Below, piece after piece: positions 1 through 10,051 of a stretch of 64,000 nucleotides of DNA (position 1 is the stretch's first letter; each line of letters starts with the position of its first letter). The stretch lies in the NCBI GenBank assembly GCA_013815465.1, contig JACDGE010000004.1:21425-85424 (forward strand), read 5' to 3'. The notes below the pieces were generated by a model. The model had not been told where the DNA came from. It saw only the letters and a list, made by a program, of their open reading frames with translations, and did not search any database. This DNA comes from Alphaproteobacteria bacterium. GTDB lineage: Bacteria; Pseudomonadota; Alphaproteobacteria; UBA9655. The position numbers were made by a program, and so were the translations under genes.

Positions 1-2
1 GA

Positions 3-365
3 GACTATCTTCGTAATATCAAAGGAACAGCAGCCCTTGAGTTTGCGTTCATTTTTCCTGTTTTTCTTTTATTTGTTTTTGGCTCCATTGAATTAGGATA
101 TCTCTTTTGGGCAGACTCGTCATTGAAATATGGGGCGACTTATGGCGCTCGTTACGCATTTGTCCATCCAACAGCTTCAACGGCCACAATCCAGAATTTT
201 GCCTTATCGGTCGTAGATGTTCCAGGCTCGGTAATTTCTTATACCGTAACAAATGGGGGCTTATTCGTCGATATTGATGGGTCTCTTACTTATAATTTTC
301 TTGTTGTACCTTTAAATCCCATTACAATTAATGTGCATGCACGCCAAGTTCTCCCATTGCCCTAG
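3..365 (+). CDS. TadE-like pilus assembly protein, 5' truncated by window edge
   Basis: Frame from nt 3 reads DYLRNIKGTAALEFAFIFPVFLLFVFGSIELGYLFW..., typical TadE/TadG N-terminal motif (GxAALEFA + hydrophobic stretch); stop at 365. Confidence 0.75.
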   Translation, partial: DYLRNIKGTAALEFAFIFPVFLLFVFGSIELGYLFWADSSLKYGATYGARYAFVHPTASTATIQNFALSVVDVPGSVISYTVTNGGLFVDIDGSLTYNFLVVPLNPITINVHARQVLPLP

Positions 366-467
366 ACATCTGGGCGCTACATTTAAAAAATAAAAACTAG
401 CTTTTTTAGAAATTAGCATCTATATATAATTTAATTCATTTAAACCCCTTACATACTGGTTATATTC

Positions 468-2030
468 ATGACAACATTTAAGTCCTTTGGCCTGCCCTCT
501 TTTCTCAATGAAGCTCTTGAGAGGATGGACATTGCCATCCCTACTCCTATCCAAGAAAAAGCTATTCCCGCAGGCCTTGAAGGTCATGATATCTTGGGAT
601 CTGCCCAAACGGGTACAGGAAAAACCATGGCTTACCTTATTCCTCTCATTACAAACCTAATGAAGACGGAACGGTCAACAGCCCTTATTATGGCGCCGAC
701 CCGTGAGCTTGCTGCCCAAATTCAAGATGCAGCCCGTGACTTGAACGGTAGAAAAATGAATGTCGTGCTCTTGATTGGGGGCGATTCAATGTACAAGCAA
801 CTCTCTGCTCTCAAGCGGGGGCCACGTCTTATTGTAGGAACTCCAGGTCGGATTAATGATCACCTCACCAGAGGAACGTTACGGTTAAATGAAACTCGTT
901 TTCTTGTCCTTGATGAGACCGATCGCATGTTGGATATGGGCTTTACGGACGTATTGAAAAAAATCGTTCACCATTTACCAAAAGAACGTCAAACATTCAT
1001 GTTTTCAGCGACTATGCCGCCAAGTATCAAGACTTTATCCATGGCCTATCTAACCGATCCTCAACATATTGCCGTAGGGTCAACGACCCAACCGGTTTTA
1101 AAGATCAAACAAGAAATCGTTCAGACCTCATCAAGTGATAAATTTCCATGTCTTATCAAAGAATTAGAGTCGCGAGAAGGCTCTGTCATTATCTTTGTAA
1201 AAACCAAGCATGGGGCGGATCGACTCGCAGAAAGACTTTCTCGCCAAGATCATCAGGCCAATGCCATGCATGGTGATTTAAAACAACGCAAGCGGGAAGA
1301 AGTTATTAAAGACTTTAGAAACCTCACAAAGCGGATTTTAGTAGCTACAGATATCGCAGCTCGTGGACTCGATATTCCTCATATTAAGCACGTTATCAAT
1401 TATGACCTTCCCCAATGTCCTGAAGATTACATTCATCGGATTGGCCGCACAGGGCGCGCAGGAATGGAAGGCCATGCCCTTTCCCTTGTCTCCCCAGAAG
1501 ATGGGAATAAGTGGAGACGCATTCATAACCTTATCGAAACAGGGCATGATGATCCTTCCTTAGACGCTAAGTCCAAGTCACGAAATAGAACAAAGCAAAG
1601 ACCCTTTCAAAAGTCTGGGCCATCAGATGGCAGGTTTGGAGCATCGAAGCGAGAAGACAACAAGTCAGGAGCCGGAAGGCATAACGAAAGAAAATTTGGA
1701 AGCCCAAAACGAGATGGTGACAAGCCGGACGCTTCAAGACATGAAGAAAGAAGGTTTGGGGCGCCAAAACGCGATGGCAACAAACCTGACGCTTCAAGAC
1801 ATGAAGAGAGAAGATTTGGAGCCCCAAAACGTGAGGGTGACAAGCCGGGCGGTTCAAGACATGAAGGTTTTAAGAAGAGTTTCTCCAAAAGAGGGCCCTC
1901 TAAGCCTACTGACGCCCGTAGCGAAGGATCAAGGCCTGAAGGAGCACAACGACCTGCTGCGTTCAAAAGAGCAGCTCCCAAGCGAGATACGGGTGGAAAG
2001 CGTGGCCCTTCCCAACGTGCATGGGCTTGA
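468..2030 (+). CDS. DEAD-box ATP-dependent RNA helicase (RhlE-like) with low-complexity basic C-terminal tail
   Basis: Motifs AQTGTGKT, PTRELAAQ, DETD (DEAD variant), SATMP, HRIGRTGRAG in the translation. Confidence 0.93.
   Translation: MTTFKSFGLPSFLNEALERMDIAIPTPIQEKAIPAGLEGHDILGSAQTGTGKTMAYLIPLITNLMKTERSTALIMAPTRELAAQIQDAARDLNGRKMNVVLLIGGDSMYKQLSALKRGPRLIVGTPGRINDHLTRGTLRLNETRFLVLDETDRMLDMGFTDVLKKIVHHLPKERQTFMFSATMPPSIKTLSMAYLTDPQHIAVGSTTQPVLKIKQEIVQTSSSDKFPCLIKELESREGSVIIFVKTKHGADRLAERLSRQDHQANAMHGDLKQRKREEVIKDFRNLTKRILVATDIAARGLDIPHIKHVINYDLPQCPEDYIHRIGRTGRAGMEGHALSLVSPEDGNKWRRIHNLIETGHDDPSLDAKSKSRNRTKQRPFQKSGPSDGRFGASKREDNKSGAGRHNERKFGSPKRDGDKPDASRHEERRFGAPKRDGNKPDASRHEERRFGAPKREGDKPGGSRHEGFKKSFSKRGPSKPTDARSEGSRPEGAQRPAAFKRAAPKRDTGGKRGPSQRAWA
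1635..1874 (+). repeat. Tandem 60-bp (20-aa) repeat in the helicase C-terminus, about 4 copies
   Basis: FGASKREDNKSGAGRHNERK / FGSPKRDGDKPDASRHEERR / FGAPKRDGNKPDASRHEERR / FGAPKREGDKPGGSRHEGFK. Confidence 0.9.
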
Positions 2031-2229
2031 TAGAAAGATTGTTTGGAGCCTGATACAGTATCCTATATTGCCATAGGGCAGCCCGGGAGCCTCATCTTTG
2101 CGAAGAAAGGGATGACAGCTCGTGGGGGATAGGGCTTTAGGAAATGAAAAAATCGGATGACGCCAATGAATATAAATGTTTAAGTAATGACTTTATAAAA
2201 ACACTCAAATGTCTTAACAGAAAAAATAG

Positions 2230-3153
2230 ATGCGGAAGAGATTTTTTAATTACTTTAAATATAAAAATACTGTTATATATTTAAGTTTTTTATTTTTCCC
2301 CTTACCTGTGTTTTGCACAGATGGTCCCTCTAATCCAGAAAAAGAGCCTAAAGAAGCATCTCCCCTAAATATCGGTAACTTTGCGCTGCCCACCCCACAA
2401 CAACCTGGTCCTTTAATAAGCTTTGGGCAACATGTGATTAATAAAGATCAAGCCCAAGTTTTTTGGTTTGCGGACGATTTTAAGGGAGAGAAAAAGCATA
2501 AAATTGATCTTATTCCCACCCTATTGCTTGGAGTTACAGATGATTTTTCGATTTCTTTCAGTGCTCCGCTCGCGGTAAAGTACAAAGATGAAAAGACGCA
2601 TTCTTCAGGCTGTGAAGATATATTCTTGCAACTTGAGTATGCGCCTTATACAGCAAAAACAGCGAATTTTCAAGAACAACTGACCTTACTTACCAGTATT
2701 ACTTTTCCTACAGGTTCTACACACAAGCAGCCTCAAACGGGTTTTGGCTCATCCAGCTTCTTTGTAGGAGGGACATTTAGCCGTATGTATACAGATTGGT
2801 TTGGCTTTACGTCTCATGGGGTCTTACTAACAACTTCCGATGAGGGAACAAAATTTGGCGATGAGTTTTTGTACCAATGCGGTTTGGGAAGGAATATTTT
2901 TAGTATAGCTTCTGAATTGATTATTTCCGGAATGATAGAAATAGATGGTCAATACGTTAAAAAAGATAAAATAAAGAAAATTACCAATCCTGATTCGGGT
3001 GGAAATATACTATATGTAACTCCTTCACTGTGGATTTCCACAAAAAGGGTAATCTTTCAGGTGGGATTCGGGTTACCCGCAACACAGCATTTGTTTGGAA
3101 ATCAAAAAAAGAACAATTATTTACTGGCTGCCAATTGTGGGTGGACATTCTAG
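2230..3153 (+). CDS. Putative secreted/outer-membrane beta-barrel protein of unknown function
   Basis: 307-aa ORF with N-terminal hydrophobic segment ending in FCTDG, alternating beta-strand-like pattern, C-terminal NCGWTF aromatic end. Confidence 0.6.
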   Translation: MRKRFFNYFKYKNTVIYLSFLFFPLPVFCTDGPSNPEKEPKEASPLNIGNFALPTPQQPGPLISFGQHVINKDQAQVFWFADDFKGEKKHKIDLIPTLLLGVTDDFSISFSAPLAVKYKDEKTHSSGCEDIFLQLEYAPYTAKTANFQEQLTLLTSITFPTGSTHKQPQTGFGSSSFFVGGTFSRMYTDWFGFTSHGVLLTTSDEGTKFGDEFLYQCGLGRNIFSIASELIISGMIEIDGQYVKKDKIKKITNPDSGGNILYVTPSLWISTKRVIFQVGFGLPATQHLFGNQKKNNYLLAANCGWTF

Positions 3154-3178
3154 GGGTGCAAGCTGCAGATAATGCTCC

Positions 3179-5551
3179 TTAAGCGAGACAAGCCATTTGA
3201 TCCTTTGCTTGAACCTCTAAAGGAAGACGGGGTAAAAAACAGCTGACGGTTGTTCCACTATTGGCTTTTGCACCCAATTCTACGCGGCCTCCGTGGAGCT
3301 CAATCAGCTTTTTTACCAATGACAGCCCAAATCCAGAGCCAGCGTCCCTCTCATCTTTTCCCTGTTCGAATGTATTAAACATGCGTATTTGCTCCTCAAA
3401 TGCTATTCCTCCGCCCCGATTGGTCACAGATACAATAAGTTCTTCTTGTATAATATTTGCTTCCATTATGATTTTTCCATTGCTCGACGTGGATTTAATG
3501 GCATTGCTTAAAAGATTTAAGAGCACTTGCTTAAGACGCCCTTCATCAGCAACCCACTTATTTATCTCCTTATTGCACTTAATAGTAATATGCTGTCTAT
3601 TTTCTTCTGCCGCTTTGGAAATAAGTTTTACGACATTTTGTAATAATTCTGGAATTTTTACAATACTAAGCTCAAGTGCTAAATGTCCGGCTTCGATGGA
3701 CGCTAAATCTAAAATATCATTTACAAGTGACAAAAGATTTGTTGAAGCCTCTAATACACCCTCCACATAGTTATTTTGTTTTTCATTTAATTCTCCAAAA
3801 TATTTATTTTTTAAAGACTCAGTAAAACCAATAATTGTGTTAAGAGGTGATTTTAATTCATGAGAAACACTTTCAATGAATTCTGATTTTAAGTGATCAG
3901 CAGTTTCAAGGGCTTCATTCTTTTCTTGGAGAACTTGCTGCACATGAAAGGTGTCAGTGGTATCAACACAACTTATCAGGTGACTACCATTGGGAAGAGG
4001 AAAATAGCCAAAATTTAGAATCATTCCATCTCTTCTTTTGAGCTGCTCTGCTTTAGGGACGCGGTCAGTAATACTTTCAATAAACTGTGCTTTATACGTT
4101 TCCCAATCATCTTGATAATCAAAAAAATCTTTTAATTTTTCCACGATTTGATTCAGATGTTGCCCGATATTAATATCTCCCTCTTCGAAATTCCAAAGGC
4201 GGCGAAAACTAGGGTTAAAAATTTCAAGGCGATTATTGCTGCCTATAACAACGACTCCCTCAAAAAGATTATCTAAAGTAGCTTGATATGAATTGAGGAG
4301 AGTTTTGTTGTTTCTCTCAAGACTCAAATAATTTGTTACATCCTCAATCATGAACAAAAGCCCGCCCATGGGGTGAGGAGCACTAAAAATCCGTAGCGTT
4401 CGCTCATCCGGCAAGTGCAGCATTTCTTCTATGGGTTCCCGTTGCTCTGTAAGCAGTTGAAGACACTTCTTTTTATGAGCAGGAAAGTCGGCATATTCAG
4501 GAAGCTGTCGTCGGCCTCTCAACTCTTCAAGAACTTCATCCAAACGGGGGTGTGTTTTAAGGAATTCTTCATCAAAACTATTTAAATTCACATAAGCTTG
4601 ATTGTAATATTGCAAAGTACCAAAACCATCATAAATAGCGATGGCTGTTGAAAGATGAGCGAGAACCTCATCATGGGCATCCACAAGATTTTGAATTTCC
4701 TTTTGGGCATTCTTAAGCTCTGAAATATCAAAAGCAACGCCTAGCGTCCCCTTTTCTAATGCATTTGGGAGCTCACAAATACGAAAATGTCGTCCGTCCT
4801 GTTCAGCCATCGCAGCTGAACCTTCAAAAAATTGCTTTTCATTCGTATGAAGTGCTTTACGAGCAAGTATCTTAGCCGTACGAGATGGAATGAGCTCAAT
4901 GCCTTCGTGTTGTACAACCTGAGAAGTGGCTCCCACGACCTCTGAATAGGCACGGTTACAATAGGTAATCCTTTGATCTTGGTCTCGATGCCAGATAAGA
5001 ATAGGCAGCATGTCTAATGTCGCTTGTAACGTCCTCAAAAAACTTTCTTTTTTCTGGGAATTTTCTGCATTCAGGCGTTCAAGATAGGTCGACTCTGTAA
5101 TATTCTGGAGCCAGAAAATATATTTTCCTTTTAACGGCTCTCCTTCAAAGGCGTAAATAGCATTGCCTTTGGCTGGGTGGATTTGTATTTTAAAGCAAAC
5201 ACCTTTATTAATTAATTCATTTATTGCTGATTCTACTTCATGAAAAACGTCCGGATGTAAAAAATCCTTAAAAGATTGAAGAGAATGACCTGGAAAGAAA
5301 GGAGAGCGATCAATAATTTGATCTCCCTCACATAAAGCCCACGCATCATCACGTGTTAAAAGAATATGCTTTAATGTTCGAGTATTTTGGCGCTCTGTTA
5401 GCCACAACATGCAAAAGACGCCTCCCAGGAGAAGAAACAAAGAAGCCCAAGAAAAGGCAGAAAAGTATCCACTGGCCCAGCCGATTGAAGGAACGGCTCC
5501 AATAAATAAAAATAAGGCTATGTTTTTTATCAAACTTTTTTGTGCCTCCAT
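3179..5551 (-). CDS. PAS-domain hybrid-type membrane sensor histidine kinase (DivL/PleC-like layout)
   Basis: N-terminal TM segments, PAS-like segments, H-box SHELKSPLNTIIGF, N-box LLSNAIKST, G-box GSGFGLSLVKKLIELHGG. Confidence 0.85.
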   Translation of the reverse strand: MEAQKSLIKNIALFLFIGAVPSIGWASGYFSAFSWASLFLLLGGVFCMLWLTERQNTRTLKHILLTRDDAWALCEGDQIIDRSPFFPGHSLQSFKDFLHPDVFHEVESAINELINKGVCFKIQIHPAKGNAIYAFEGEPLKGKYIFWLQNITESTYLERLNAENSQKKESFLRTLQATLDMLPILIWHRDQDQRITYCNRAYSEVVGATSQVVQHEGIELIPSRTAKILARKALHTNEKQFFEGSAAMAEQDGRHFRICELPNALEKGTLGVAFDISELKNAQKEIQNLVDAHDEVLAHLSTAIAIYDGFGTLQYYNQAYVNLNSFDEEFLKTHPRLDEVLEELRGRRQLPEYADFPAHKKKCLQLLTEQREPIEEMLHLPDERTLRIFSAPHPMGGLLFMIEDVTNYLSLERNNKTLLNSYQATLDNLFEGVVVIGSNNRLEIFNPSFRRLWNFEEGDINIGQHLNQIVEKLKDFFDYQDDWETYKAQFIESITDRVPKAEQLKRRDGMILNFGYFPLPNGSHLISCVDTTDTFHVQQVLQEKNEALETADHLKSEFIESVSHELKSPLNTIIGFTESLKNKYFGELNEKQNNYVEGVLEASTNLLSLVNDILDLASIEAGHLALELSIVKIPELLQNVVKLISKAAEENRQHITIKCNKEINKWVADEGRLKQVLLNLLSNAIKSTSSNGKIIMEANIIQEELIVSVTNRGGGIAFEEQIRMFNTFEQGKDERDAGSGFGLSLVKKLIELHGGRVELGAKANSGTTVSCFLPRLPLEVQAKDQMACLA

Positions 5552-5653
5552 GTCTTATATTTAGTCACAAAAATTACTTTTTCACAAGGGACGTGTTTTC
5601 GGAAGGCAGCAAAAAGATGAAGAAAAGGAAGAGTATTGTGATTATACAAGGGA

Positions 5654-6172
5654 TTAGTGTTTCTTAGCTTCCTCATTTTTTATAACATAATCCCACAATT
5701 CTTCAAGAATACGCGCGTAAAGCTCTCGCTTAAAAGGTACGATTAGATCTAAAAGCTCTGTTTTTTCAGCCCATTTCCAAGCACGAAACTCGGGATGATA
5801 GGTATTGATGTTGATGTCTTCATCTTGTCCCCGAAAACGTAAAATATACCAAATTTGCTTTTGACCCTTAAATTTTCCATGCCATAAACGCTCTGAAATT
5901 TGGGGGGGTAAATCATATTTGTACCATGTTTTTGACTTAACAATGATTTCTACGTTACGGGTTCCAATTTCTTCTTCCAATTCACGGAGCATGGCTTGAT
6001 CTGTATCTTCGTGAGGGCCTATTCCTCCTTGAGGCATTTGCCACGCATAGTCTGTTACCTCCAAACGCTGGCCTACAAAGATTTTGTTCTCTGCATTGAG
6101 AATCATCATTCCCACAGCTGGACGGTATAAAGGATCTCCAAATTCATCGTCAAAAAAGCGCATATCATTCAC
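5654..6172 (-). CDS. rppH: RNA pyrophosphohydrolase (Nudix hydrolase)
   Basis: YRPAVGMMILNAENKIFVGQR...WQMPQGGIGPHEDTDQAMLRELEEEIG; Nudix box. Confidence 0.9.
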   Translation of the reverse strand: MNDMRFFDDEFGDPLYRPAVGMMILNAENKIFVGQRLEVTDYAWQMPQGGIGPHEDTDQAMLRELEEEIGTRNVEIIVKSKTWYKYDLPPQISERLWHGKFKGQKQIWYILRFRGQDEDININTYHPEFRAWKWAEKTELLDLIVPFKRELYARILEELWDYVIKNEEAKKH

Positions 6173-6632
6173 TTCTCATATTGCCTAAACTAACAGATTA
6201 CACCTTTTTAAGGACTTTTTTAAGCCAAGTTCTGCTTAAAAAATCGAGAAAAGTACGAAACGAGTCTGTCATTTGTCATTGTTAAGATAGAGTGTATTGT
6301 TTTTCAACGAAAAAATGGGAGACCCCCTAAGAGAAAAATTTTATGCCACTAATTATATTGACAAAGACCCGCAAGATATCTATATGATGACTTACGATGT
6401 CAAGAAGTGATGTCTTTAATTAATTTATGAGAACCCATTTAATGTCTAACGTTGACAAAAAAAATTTTCAAATTTCTTTCTCCAGTGGACTCCACCTCCT
6501 CCTCCGCTAAGGCGGAGCATACTCAACTATTTCACACATTTTATACCGATCGATTTTTACAAAATAACCAATTTGTGGACTTTTGTAGAATTCAACTAAT
6601 TTAATATACTTATTATTTAAACGAGGAAAACG

Positions 6633-7847
6633 ATGTCTCCTTCACGTTCAGTTGCATGGATGATCTGGATGATTGCATCCATATTTTATGCTTATCAATA
6701 CGTTTTACGGGTTATGCCCAATATCATGCTTGAAGATATTATGCAGCAATTTAATATTGATGCAGCGGTCTTCGGTCAATATTCAGGATTTTATTATCTC
6801 GGGTATTGCATTGTCCATTTACCCATCGCCATCATGCTGGATCGCTATGGCCCCAAAAAAGTCATGGCGGGGTGCATCTTACTGACAGCTATCGGCCTCT
6901 TGCCGATCATTATGACAGACTATTGGGTGTACCCTATAGTGGGTAGAACCCTCATTGGTATGGGCTCTTCTGCGGCCATCCTAGGGGCTTTTAAAGTCAT
7001 TCGTATGGGCTTTAGGGAAGAACGCTTTGCAAGAATGCTGAGCCTTGCGGTTACCATTGGGCTGATCGGCGCCATCTATGGAGGCGGCCCCGTGAGCTAT
7101 ATGTGCGATACCTTGGGCTATAAAGTGGTCGTTCAAATTTTTGTCGGATTAGGTATTGTCTTGGCTGGATTAACGTACTTTATCGTCCCCAATATGGTCC
7201 CCAGCCCTCACAGGCCTATTCGAGCTGATATTAAGGAGGTTCTAACCAATCCTAGAGTGATATCTTTATGCATATTTGCAGGTATGATGGTAGGTCCTTT
7301 AGAAGGATTTGCCGATGTGTGGGGATCAGAATTCTTGAAGCAAGTCTATGGTTTTGATACGGGTGTGGCAAGTTACCTCCCCTCCATGATTTTCGTGGGG
7401 ATGTGCTTCGGAGCTCCCATTCTAACCCTAATTGCGGAAAAGACGGGTAGTTATTTAGGCTGTATTATAGGCGCTGGAATTGTTATGGCCTTTATTTTTA
7501 TGGCTTTAATTTTGGGGTTCCTGACGGTCAATAGCATAACCATTGGCTTTCTGATCGTGGGTCTTTCGCAAGCCTATCAGATCATTGCGATTTATAAGGC
7601 CTCGACCTATGTTCCTGAACATGTATCTGGACTGACAACAGCCGTTGCGAATATGATTATTATGAGCTTTGGATATGGGTATCATACGGTTATCGGTTTG
7701 GTGGTCAATGCTTATGAAGGAATCAACATGGTTCAAGCCTACGTCTATGGGGTCGGCGTGATTCCAATCATTGTAGGCATGGGCGCTACAGGATGCGCTG
7801 TGCTTGCATGGCACGATAAAAGGAGGATGAATAATGTTATTATCTAA
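6633..7847 (+). CDS. MFS transporter
   Basis: ~12 hydrophobic segments, MFS motif DRYGPKKVM. Confidence 0.85.
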   Translation: MSPSRSVAWMIWMIASIFYAYQYVLRVMPNIMLEDIMQQFNIDAAVFGQYSGFYYLGYCIVHLPIAIMLDRYGPKKVMAGCILLTAIGLLPIIMTDYWVYPIVGRTLIGMGSSAAILGAFKVIRMGFREERFARMLSLAVTIGLIGAIYGGGPVSYMCDTLGYKVVVQIFVGLGIVLAGLTYFIVPNMVPSPHRPIRADIKEVLTNPRVISLCIFAGMMVGPLEGFADVWGSEFLKQVYGFDTGVASYLPSMIFVGMCFGAPILTLIAEKTGSYLGCIIGAGIVMAFIFMALILGFLTVNSITIGFLIVGLSQAYQIIAIYKASTYVPEHVSGLTTAVANMIIMSFGYGYHTVIGLVVNAYEGINMVQAYVYGVGVIPIIVGMGATGCAVLAWHDKRRMNNVII

Positions 7848-8310
7848 AAGCGCTCAAAGCGTTCAGGCAGCCCTCGAAGAGAAGGGTATAACATCTCGAG
7901 TTGTAGAGCTTGCGGCCAGCACAAGAACAGCTCAGGACGCAGTGGCTGCTATTGGCTGCGATGTGGCTCAGATTGTTAAGTCGCTTATCTTTAAGACGAG
8001 GATGTCGCAGAAACCCGTCCTCGTTTTGGCGTCAGGTCCCAACAGGGTGAATGAAAAGCACATTGAATCTCTCGTGGGGGAAAGTATCGTCAAAGCAGAT
8101 GCGGACTTTACCCGCAAGGTCACAGGCTTTGCCATCGGCGGGATTCCTCCCTTTGGCCACAAGCAGGCTATCGAATTGATTTTTATTGATGAAGATTTAC
8201 TAAACTTTGAGGATGTATGGGCTGCAGCCGGCACACCTCATGCGGTGTTTTGTTTGAAGGGAAAAGATTTACGAGAGATGACAAAGGGTAAGGTCGTTTC
8301 GGTTCAATAA
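7834..8310 (+). CDS. YbaK/EbsC-family aminoacyl-tRNA deacylase-like protein
   Basis: 158 aa, AQIVKSLIFK..., GFAIGGIPPFGH typical of YbaK/EbsC family; overlaps 3' end of MFS gene. Confidence 0.85.
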   Translation: MLLSKSAQSVQAALEEKGITSRVVELAASTRTAQDAVAAIGCDVAQIVKSLIFKTRMSQKPVLVLASGPNRVNEKHIESLVGESIVKADADFTRKVTGFAIGGIPPFGHKQAIELIFIDEDLLNFEDVWAAAGTPHAVFCLKGKDLREMTKGKVVSVQ

Positions 8311-8324
8311 AAAAGGAGAAAACG

Positions 8325-8738
8325 ATGTCATTTGAAAATAAGCTCGTCGCTCTTGTGAATAAAGAAATTGAAACGGGAGTTGCCATGAATGCGATTGCCC
8401 ATATGACCATTGGTCTTGGCGCACAGTTGAATCATGAGCTCTTGAGGCTTAATGACTACCAGGATAAAGATGGTAACATCTACCCACGTATCTCCCAAAT
8501 GCCTTTTATGATTTTGCGGGGGAAATCCAGTGAAATCAGGAAAGCAGTGGGTCAGGCAAAGGAACACCAAATGCAATTTAGTGTCTTTACCCATACGATG
8601 ACAGGCGGCACCTATCAGGAACAGTTGGACAATACACTGCTAACGCCTGAAGAACAGCTCATTTATTATGGCGCTGTTCTCTTTGGACCATGGGATGATG
8701 TGAGCCAAATAACGAAACGGTTTTCGCTATATAAGTGA
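8325..8738 (+). CDS. DUF2000 family protein
   Basis: KLVALVNKEIETGVAMNAIAHMTIGLGA resembles DUF2000; directly follows the YbaK-like gene. Confidence 0.75.
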   Translation: MSFENKLVALVNKEIETGVAMNAIAHMTIGLGAQLNHELLRLNDYQDKDGNIYPRISQMPFMILRGKSSEIRKAVGQAKEHQMQFSVFTHTMTGGTYQEQLDNTLLTPEEQLIYYGAVLFGPWDDVSQITKRFSLYK

Positions 8739-8769
8739 AGATCTATTCGATCACTGAATACTGCATGCC

Positions 8770-9054
8770 TTACTCCACCACGAGATCCTGATACTCTAAA
8801 TGACGCTTTATGTAGGAATGCACATATGAGCAACTGGGGATGACGCGGTAATGGTTTTCCACGGCGTAATCGAGGGCAAACTTAACAATGTTCCCCGCGA
8901 TCTCGTGGCCTCTCAATTCGGGGGGAACGTAGGTGTGGTAATAATCCAAGGTTTTTCCATCGGGTAAAATAGTATAATCGAGAAGAGCTTTCTTGCCCTC
9001 TACCATTGAAAAAAACTGATGATTTTTTTTGTCATGTTCGATTGTAATGTTCAT
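8770..9054 (-). CDS. GNAT-like N-acetyltransferase (YjdJ type)
   Basis: 94 aa; TYVPPELRGHEIAGNIVKFALDYA...VIPSCSYVHSYIKRH. Confidence 0.8.
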   Translation of the reverse strand: MNITIEHDKKNHQFFSMVEGKKALLDYTILPDGKTLDYYHTYVPPELRGHEIAGNIVKFALDYAVENHYRVIPSCSYVHSYIKRHLEYQDLVVE

Positions 9055-9112
9055 TTTGTGTCTCCTTATATGCCTATCGGACTAGAAATTACCTATTTAC
9101 AACCCCCAGTGT

Positions 9113-9183
9113 CCTTCCCGCGTAGGCGGGAATCTATCAATATTTCAACCAGTGGTTGGACCCCCGCCTTCGCGGGGATGACA
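9113..9183. repeat. Palindromic repeat, CCCGCG(A/T)AGGCGGG family
   Basis: GTCCTTCCCGCGTAGGCGGGAATCT...GGACCCCCGCCTTCGCGGGGATGAC inverted arms. Confidence 0.8.
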
Positions 9184-9209
9184 ATAGAGAGAAAACCAAT
9201 AAACCATCC

Positions 9210-9901
9210 TCAGTTCCTTTGAGTATTCCCCAATAAATTCCCCTCCGCAAACGACCAATTCACAAGATGGTCAAGGAATATTTCGACATAATCCTTGCGA
9301 CGGTTCTGGTAATCCAGATAATAGGCATGCTCCCAAATGTCACACACGAGAAGCGCTTTTTGACCATGGATCAGGGGCAAGTCCGCATCCTTAGTGCCCA
9401 CAATTTTTAGCGTGCCATCTGTGTCCAGGATTAGCCATACCCATCCACTGCCAAAGAGTTGCGTTCCGGTTTCAATAAATTGCTTTTTAAATTCATCAAA
9501 GCTACCAAAAGTTTTCATAATCTTCGCGAGAAGGGATCCGGTAGGTTGTCCCCCCCCTCTGCCTTCATGGAGGACCAATAAAAAGTATGATTCCAGTCTT
9601 GAGCGGCGGCATTAAAGAGAGGCTTTAAAGCCTGATCCTCCGCACTCTTCTTAATCAAAGCCTCAAGAGATAACCCGATGAGTCCCTTTTCTAGAGAGAG
9701 CCTATTAACCGTCTCCACATACCCTTTATGGTGTTTACCATGATGAAAGGTCATTGTTTTTTCCGATATATAAGGCTCGAGCGCATTTTCCTTATAGGGA
9801 AGAGGAGACAGGGTATATCCTGTGGAGGACTCCTGTCCTAACCCTATGCCATTTAATGCAATGACAGAAAGCAATGAGCAGCCGCTTATTAATTTTTTCA
9901 T
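9210..9901 (-). pseudogene. Fe/Mn superoxide dismutase with N-terminal signal peptide, split by frameshift at a G8 tract
   Basis: ORF 9515..9901 (FHHGKHHKGYVETVNRL...AAQDWNHTFYWSSMKAEGG) continues in ORF 9210..9578 (GGGQPTGSLLAKIMKTFGSF...FGSGWVWLI...VCDIWEHAYYLDYQNRRKDYV); a ninth G at 9550..9557 would restore the frame. Confidence 0.88.
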
Positions 9902-10051
9902 AAAATCCTTCTCTATTTTTATATATCATATGCGCGTTTTTTTGAAAGCTGGCTAGGGGGAATCTAAAACTCTAAAACACCCCCCTCCTCAAATCGAGAG
10001 GACTATGGTAGGGTTGGCTCAGAATGAAGTAAACGATGGAAGATGTGAGTC

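Noticed and set aside
1607-1981. 124-aa minus-strand ORF with repeated LSPSRFGAPNLLSSCLEASG
   Set aside because: Antisense shadow of the in-frame 60-bp repeats in the helicase gene; no independent coding evidence.
9113-9183. Repeated GC-rich palindromes as a possible CRISPR array
   Set aside because: Repeats are dispersed and inverted, not regularly spaced direct repeats with unique spacers; no cas genes.
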